A DNA stretch of 7,822 nt from GCA-2729515 sp036336695 (GTDB taxonomy: Bacteria; Myxococcota_A; UBA9160; SMWR01): NCBI GenBank assembly GCA_036336695.1, contig JAYZFQ010000041.1, positions 1 to 7,822 of the forward strand. Reading direction: 5' to 3'. Positions 1-5,300 of this stretch are shown one piece after another. The notes below the pieces were generated by a model, which had not been told where the DNA came from, did not search any database, and saw nothing but the letters and a program-made list of their open reading frames with translations. Both the position numbers and the translations under genes were made by a program. The stretch's first letter is position 1. Every line of letters begins with the position of its first letter.

Positions 1-1
1 C

Positions 2-2029
2 GAGGCCATCGTCGCGCGGGTTTCCGGCCAGGCCGGCGAGGCCAGCGAGACGCGCAAGCCGTCGCGCGAATCGGCTCCGGCGCTCTTCGACCTGACGAGC
101 CTGCAGCGCGAGGCGAACCGCCGCTTCGGCTGGTCGGCGCGCCGTGCGCTTTCGGCGGCCCAGCGCTGTTACGAGCGCCACAAGATCCTGACCTACCCGC
201 GAACGGCATCGCGGTGTCTCCCGACTGACTACCGCGCGGTGGTGGACGAGGTCCTGGCCGCTCTCGCGGGAGCGGGTGGACGCGACGACGACGGCTTCGC
301 GGACTATGCGGCCAGTGCCGCCCGGTTGCAGAACGACGGCCTCCAGAACGAGAAGCGGATCTTCGACGATGCCGGCGTCACGGACCACTTTGCGGTCATT
401 CCCACCGGAACGCTGCCGGCTGAGCCACTCACGGGCGACGACCGGCGCCTGTTCGACCTGGTAACCCGGCGTTTTCTCGGGGCGTTCCACCCGCCTGCGG
501 TCTGGGAGCGCGTGGAACGCATCTGCGTGGTGGAAGGCGAGAGTTTCCGCGCCCGTGCTCGGGTCCTGAAGGAACCGGGTTGGCGTGCCGTGCTTCCCCC
601 CGCGAATCCGGAGACCGAGCAGGAAGAACTCGTGGCCCTCGCGCCCGGACAGAGCGAGGTGGAGGGGGTTGCGGTGACGGCGCCGAGCGCCGAGGTGGAG
701 GCCGACCAGACGCGTCCGCCGCCGCGGGTCACCGAGGCCCGCTTGCTCTCGCTGATGGAAAACGCCGGCAAACAGATCGAAGACGAGGATCTGGCGGCGG
801 CGATCGACGACAAGGGCATTGGCACACCGGCGACGCGAGCGGACATCATCGAGAACCTCATCGCGAAGAGCTACGTCGTTCGCGCGGACAAGGCGCTGCG
901 ACCGACCGTGAAGGGCATCCGGCTGATCGACACACTCAACCGGATCCACATCGAGCGCTTGACCTCGCCGGAACTCACTGGGGACATCGAGTTCAACCTC
1001 GGCGAGGTAGAGCGGGGGGCGCGCACCGCCGAGGACTTCATGGCGGAGATGGCGACCTACGCCAGTGAGATCGTCGAAACGGCGAAGCATTTCGAGTACG
1101 AAGCCCTCTACGACTTGAACGAGGACCTCGGGAACTGTCCTGCCTGCAAGCGACCGGTGATCGAAATGGCGTGGTTCTACCGTTGCAAGCCGGAGCCCGA
1201 CGTGAGCCAGGAGGACGATTGCCCGGTTCGGTTCTGGAAGGACACGTCGGGTCGCTATCTCGATCGCGGGACGGCGCGGACCCTGATCCAGGCGGGCAAG
1301 ACCGGCGAACTCGACGGTTTCACGGCGCGCAACGGGCGTACCTACCGCGGCATCCTGGAACTACTTCCCGACGAGGACTGGAAGGTGAAGGTCCGGTCCC
1401 TCGGTTACAACGAGGGCGCTGGGGTCTCGGACCAGCCCGAGTACGAAGTGAACCCGGAGCCCGTCGGGGTTTGTCCGTTCGAGCAGGAGTGCCGGGTCCA
1501 GGAGTCCCCGACCCAGTTTCTGTGCGAGCGCGCGCTGAAGCGGGCCGAAGAGGCGCAGGATGCCAAGGCCAAGGCTGCCAAGGAGGGGGAGGATTCCAAG
1601 GCGGTCAAGGGAAAGGCTGCCAAGAAGGGAAAGGCCGCCAAGACCGAGACGGACGTCGCGGAGCAGGGGTGCGGTTTCGTGTTGCCCCGCACGGTGTGCA
1701 AGCGCGAGATCGTCCGGGACGAAGCCGAGCTCTACCTGAAGACCAAGAATACGGGCCTGCTCACCGAGTTCACGTCCCGTTTCGGACGGCCCTTTGCCGC
1801 GACCCTGGTGCTCAAGCCCACCGGGCGCCATGGCTTCGAGTTCCAGCCCCGGGAGGGGGGTCGCAAGAAAGGCTCCGGCAAGAAGAAGGCCGCCAAGAAG
1901 GCCCCGGCGAAGAAGGCCGCGGCGAAGAAAAAGGCCAAGAAGGCCCCGGCAAAGAAGGCCGCGGCAAAGAAAAAGGCCAAGAAGGCCGCGCGGAAAAAAC
2001 CCGCCACCCCGCCTCCTTCGACCGACTAG
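2..2029 (+). CDS. topB: DNA topoisomerase III (type IA), 3' part, 5' end outside window
   Basis: This enzyme cuts and rejoins one DNA strand through a 5'-phosphotyrosine, to relax or decatenate DNA in the cytoplasm. The reading frame is open from base 2 and gives 675 residues before TAG; a GTG at 239 is internal, because family sequence runs before it. Visible in order: the FDLTSLQREANRRFG helix region (about residues 35-49); the catalytic motif YPRTASR with Tyr at residue 65 (bases 194-196); VTDHFAVIPT, matching the conserved HxAxxPT element (His at residue 129); a VEGESFRARARVL gate segment; KGIGTPATRAD (residues 271-281), the CAP-like winged-helix signature; a CxxC-starting C-terminal module from residue 379; a second, interrupted one from residue 491; and a Lys/Ala tail. 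The Toprim domain (roughly 250 residues in E. coli TopB) must lie upstream. FDLTxLQREANRRFG and YPRT favour topoisomerase III over topoisomerase I. Oddities are Ala where Asp is usual after YPRT, and the two basic low-complexity segments. Confidence 0.9.
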   Translation, partial: EAIVARVSGQAGEASETRKPSRESAPALFDLTSLQREANRRFGWSARRALSAAQRCYERHKILTYPRTASRCLPTDYRAVVDEVLAALAGAGGRDDDGFADYAASAARLQNDGLQNEKRIFDDAGVTDHFAVIPTGTLPAEPLTGDDRRLFDLVTRRFLGAFHPPAVWERVERICVVEGESFRARARVLKEPGWRAVLPPANPETEQEELVALAPGQSEVEGVAVTAPSAEVEADQTRPPPRVTEARLLSLMENAGKQIEDEDLAAAIDDKGIGTPATRADIIENLIAKSYVVRADKALRPTVKGIRLIDTLNRIHIERLTSPELTGDIEFNLGEVERGARTAEDFMAEMATYASEIVETAKHFEYEALYDLNEDLGNCPACKRPVIEMAWFYRCKPEPDVSQEDDCPVRFWKDTSGRYLDRGTARTLIQAGKTGELDGFTARNGRTYRGILELLPDEDWKVKVRSLGYNEGAGVSDQPEYEVNPEPVGVCPFEQECRVQESPTQFLCERALKRAEEAQDAKAKAAKEGEDSKAVKGKAAKKGKAAKTETDVAEQGCGFVLPRTVCKREIVRDEAELYLKTKNTGLLTEFTSRFGRPFAATLVLKPTGRHGFEFQPREGGRKKGSGKKKAAKKAPAKKAAAKKKAKKAPAKKAAAKKKAKKAARKKPATPPPSTD
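1538..1669 (+). other. Lys/Ala/Glu-rich linker inside topoisomerase C-terminal module
   Basis: About 44 codons translate to a charged, lysine- and alanine-rich segment with repeated KAAK-type units. Before it lies CPFEQEC (from residue 491) and then FLCER; after it comes GCGFVLPRTVCKREI. In the usual topoisomerase III C-terminal module (CPxC ... F.C ... gCgF..) these halves lie close together, so the segment looks like an insertion within one module rather than a spacer between two. The split-module reading is an inference from the order of the motifs. Confidence 0.6.
1895..1978 (+). repeat. Two tandem 42-bp repeats encoding the H1-like basic tail
   Basis: Copies lie at 1895-1936 and 1937-1978. 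Each encodes the same 14 residues, KKAPAKKAAAKKKA. The copies differ at two bases, both synonymous (Ala GCG in the first copy, GCA in the second). A degenerate third unit (KKAARKKP) follows at 1979-2002, and related KK/A units precede at about 1864-1894. The encoded tail resembles the C-terminal region of histone H1 and other bacterial AAKK-tailed proteins. Non-specific DNA binding is the likely role, by inference. Confidence 0.9.
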
Positions 2030-2037
2030 CGCCCCAT

Positions 2038-2057
2038 CGGAGACGGACCTGTCTCCG
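2038..2057 (+). terminator. Hairpin just after topB stop, possible terminator
   Basis: The arms CGGAGAC and GTCTCCG are perfectly complementary over 7 bp around a 6-nt loop, starting 8 bases after the topB stop codon. A second perfect hairpin follows at 2073-2090 (CGGGGG / CCCCCG, 6-nt loop). Neither is followed by a T-run, so a classical intrinsic terminator is not shown. The pair could protect the 3' end or help stop transcription in another way. Confidence 0.35.
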
Positions 2058-2108
2058 CGTCCGTGGCGTCCGCGGGGGTTCTCGCCCCCGGGAAGTCGCA
2101 AAAACCCA

Positions 2109-2137
2109 TTGATTTTCCACACATTGCCGGAGTAAAA
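2109..2137 (+). promoter_or_regulatory. Weak candidate sigma70-like promoter for the giant DUF1302-like gene
   Basis: This is the only AT-richer stretch in the intergenic region. TTGATT at 2109-2114 could act as a -35 element, and GTAAAA at 2132-2137 as a poor -10, with 17 bp between. The -10 match is weak. If used, it would give a leader of about 150 nt ahead of the start at 2296. This rests on composition and spacing only. Confidence 0.2.
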
Positions 2138-2255
2138 GGGACGCGCCGCCCGGCGTGGCGGGCTCCCGCGTGGTGTGTCGCCCGACGCATCTGGCCCATT
2201 TGGGGGTTGTGCACCGCCGCGGGGGGATGCGATTCGGTCACGCTTGGGGAAAGAG

Positions 2256-2272
2256 CGCCGGCCCTGCCGGCG
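2256..2272 (+). promoter_or_regulatory. GC hairpin in the leader, upstream of the RBS
   Basis: CGCCGGC (2256-2262) and GCCGGCG (2266-2272) form a perfect 7-bp stem with a 3-nt loop, ending 14 bases before the GGAGG at 2287. CACGC at 2239-2243 could instead pair with GCGTG at 2270-2274, which would break this stem. Further upstream, CGCATC (2186-2191) is complementary to GATGCG (2226-2231). The leader RNA is therefore probably structured; a regulatory role is speculative. Confidence 0.35.
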
Positions 2273-2286
2273 TGGGTAGTCATCTT

Positions 2287-2291
2287 GGAGG
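2287..2291 (+). promoter_or_regulatory. Ribosome binding site deciding the start at 2296
   Basis: GGAGG lies 4 bases before the ATG at 2296. The in-frame alternatives, GTG 2155 and ATG 2227, lack an equally good site, and neither puts the hydrophobic signal segment near the N-terminus. Together with the signal peptide, this fixes the start. Confidence 0.8.
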
Positions 2292-2295
2292 TGTC

Positions 2296-2382
2296 ATGGA
2301 CGGTCTTGGTGCCGGGCGCAGGTTCGGATTCGTTCTCGTGGCTGTCGTCTTGCTGTGGGGCTTTGCCGATCGCGCTCAAGCC
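2296..2382 (+). other. Sec-type signal peptide of the DUF1302-like protein
   Basis: The first 29 codons give a short n-region with an Arg-Arg pair, a hydrophobic core (FGFVLVAVVLLWGFA) and an A-Q-A cleavage site. The Arg-Arg pair alone is not a full Tat motif, so Sec export is the simpler reading. Confidence 0.8.
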
Positions 2383-5300
2383 CTAGAGGCCTTCGACGGG
2401 CGTCTCCAGGCCCATGGCTTCGTCGAAATCCAGGCACGGGGTCTCGACCGGAGCTACGCGGAAGAGTTCGATCTCTCCCAGTGGTACAACGTTCTGAATG
2501 TCGAGGTCGAGTTCGATCTCGTCGAGGACGGCTGGGGCCCCTTCGACCTGCTGTCCGGGTTCATTCGCGCCGAGGGTCGTTACGACTGCATCTACACCGG
2601 CGGCTGTGGGATGTTCCCGAGCGTCAATACCTACGGCAACAAGTCGCGTGACCTTCCCCTGCGCCTGCGCGACGGGGAGACCAAGGTCTTTTCCGGCGTG
2701 GTCGACATGACGAACCGGGCCGACCCGCCCGGCGTACTGCCGCTCGTTCCCCCGGATACGCGTGACCCGGTGCAATGGAGTGTCGCCGAGGTCGTCGAAA
2801 CGGAGCGAAGCACCGACCTGAGAGATTCGAGTACGTTCACCCCGACGAACCTTCTTTGCCCGACGACGAGATTCAGCTCGGGCGAAAACCAGGCGCCGCT
2901 TGCGCCCGGAACTTGGACTGGGTGCGTAGACAACCGGCCCGACCACACCGAGATCGTCAAGCGCAAGGGTTTTCCGGGGTTCGACACCCTATTCGACCTG
3001 GAAGGGGCGGATGGGGAACTCCACGAGTTCCAGGATTACGCGTCGGTCAACAGGCTCTTCGCAGACCCGACTTTCCAGGCGTTCCAGCCTAACGCGGCCA
3101 GTTGGTCGTTCTACGACGAGCGGATCAAGGATCCGAATTTTGTCATCCCAGCGAGTTTTCCCGGAGACATCAACCAGAGATGGAGATTCGGGTACGGAGG
3201 GCTCCTTCGGGGTCTTACCGATGAGCGGGACGATCCGGGCTACTACACCCTGCTTCCGGTTTACGACTGGCGGTTCACGTTCCGGTCTTTCCCGGGTCCG
3301 GAACCGAACGGCGAATTCCTGCCCATGGGACCGTGGCTCCCCGAGAATTACTTCACCACCACCGCAGTCCTCGCCGACCGGGCAAACCCACTGCGCGGCC
3401 GGAAGACTCCGACGCTGATGGTGGTCAACAACCAGCTAGTGCGCTCGGACGGAACCCGGTACAACGAATTCGATTGTGGCGCGGGGCTCGGTACGGCAAC
3501 GGTCGACTGTAACAACACCACCCTCGTGCCCACTGTGGATCCCGTTGATCCGCGGCTCTTCCGGCTAGAAGAACTTCTGAATGAGATCGACGGAGCGGGC
3601 TTTGGACTCCGTGACTTAACTCAGAACGAGGGCGTCGGCGCCAATTGGAATCTCGGCCCCTATCCCAACGGCAGCGCGTGGAACGGCGTGTTCGGGACTA
3701 CCCGTTTCGGCGGGGACTACAGCGGGATCATTCCCTGCTGGGACACGAACAAGACGGTCGCCAACCGTGACCCTGGGGTGACGGCCAACTCCCAGTTCGT
3801 CGATCAGTTGACGTCTAGCGGGACGACCGGTTTCGCAAATCGCCAAGCGCGTTTCGGCTGCATCCCCCTCACCAACGTTCGCGTCACCGGTGGAGACGGC
3901 GAATTGCCGATGCGTGTGGCGCCCGACTTCTCGAACCTGACCAACACCGAATACGGACGTGCCCAGGGCTTGTACCTGCCGAGCTACGCCTTTCTCGATT
4001 ACATCGAGAACGGCGGGAGCATCAACGACCACCAGTTCAACCTCAGCGAGATCGATCGTTCCTTCAACCGGGGGTATGCCCAGCGGGAGACCTACGAGTT
4101 GAAGGAGGCCTACCTGGACATGGAGTTCCTGGAGAGCCGGCTGTGGGTTCGCGCCGGGATCCAGAACATCGTCTGGGGCAAGACGGAACTCTTCCGTACG
4201 ACGGACCAGTTCAACCCCCAGGACTTTGCCCTTTCTTCCCTCCCATCTCTCGAAGAGGCCCGGATTGCGCTCCTCTCCGCACGCGCCGTCTATTCCTTCT
4301 ATGACGTGGGTCCGCTCGAGGACGTGCGGTTCGAGCTCGCCGTGAACTTCGACCGCTTCCAGCCCACGGATCTGGGATCCTGCGGCGAGCCCTACACCCT
4401 GGACGTGGTCTGCGCGCTGACGCTCGGAACGGCGATCCACGGCGTCACCGGCCTGGGCGTTGCCGGCATCGACGCCTATCCCGACGGCTACAAGGATGTA
4501 GATGGCCTGGAGTTCGGCGGCCGTCTCGAGTTCCGCTGGGACCGCTTCAGCTTCGCCATCATGGATTTCTACGGTTACAGCGACTTCCCCTACCCGGACG
4601 TGATCACGTACTACGAGCGCAATGTCGACCCGAGTACGGGCATGCCGCGAAAGGGCGGCGCCACCGGTCCGTGTGAAAACCGTGCCGGCTGGGTGGCGAC
4701 CGACGTGTTCACGAGCGGGCCCAATGCAAACCCCGCGACACAATTCCTGCTCCAGGGGGGCAACCCCAGGTTGGAGGCCGCAAATCCCACCGAGCGTGCA
4801 GTGCAGCCGACGGGCCTGCGACCAGTGGTCGAGGGGACGCCCGGTAACTCGGGCCAGGTGGCTTCGGGCGGTCTCGATGCTGCCAAGGATGACTGGTGGC
4901 GGACCAAGGAGTCGTACGGGCTGCTCGGGATCGGGACGGATCCGGATTGCCTCAAGCCCGGCGGCGCGGCCGGCTACGCCAACGAGAACGGGTTCTACAC
5001 GGTGCTGGCTCCTTCGCTCGACGAATTCCTGGAGACCAATCCCGTCAGTGACTACAGCTTTGCTACCGGTCCGGATGGCGACCAGTTGAGCGAATCGGCC
5101 AGCACATTCATGGTCCAGACCGTGGGGGGGACCGCCGGGGACCAGATCCAGTGGACCAACGTCGGCGTGTCCGAAGACTACGCGCTGCGGTACCACCCGG
5201 CGAACCAGCAGCTCTTCCATTTCATCTGTAGCGCGACCGTGAGCATCGCAGTGGCGCTGGCCCCGGGTGCGTGCGCGTGGAACCTCTGGGGAACCGACGC

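Larger units (their letters stand above)
2030..2295. other. Intergenic region between topB and the giant outer-membrane gene
   Basis: The 266 bp hold no convincing gene. Short open frames here are either shadows or the in-frame extension of the next gene back to a GTG at 2155. That extension lacks a good ribosome binding site and would bury the signal peptide behind about 47 Arg/Gly/His-rich residues. The region holds two hairpins after topB, one AT-richer island (about 2101-2137) and several self-complementary stretches in the downstream half. No known riboswitch class was recognised. Confidence 0.7.

Noticed and set aside
1171..2112. A 313-codon plus-strand frame overlapping the topoisomerase
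   Set aside because: Its translation is Arg/Gly-rich without motifs, while the other frame carries clear topoisomerase modules; it is a shadow.
2186..2272. Known riboswitch class (c-di-GMP or cobalamin type) in the leader
   Set aside because: The stems do not come with the conserved loop sequences of any class I recognise; only generic pairing is supported.
2155..2295. N-terminal extension of the giant protein from GTG 2155 or ATG 2227
   Set aside because: It has no good ribosome binding site and would bury the signal peptide. The ATG at 2296 has GGAGG 4 bases upstream and places the signal peptide at the N-terminus.
2063..2386. A 107-codon plus-strand frame spanning the intergenic region and the start of the giant gene
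   Set aside because: It overlaps the signal-peptide coding region, has no convincing ribosome binding site, and shows no protein-like pattern.
5221..5286. Internal transmembrane helix (FICSATVSIAVALAPGACAW)
   Set aside because: The hydrophobic stretch is short, broken by Pro and Gly and flanked by two cysteines. In an exported barrel protein it is more likely a buried strand or disulphide-bound loop.
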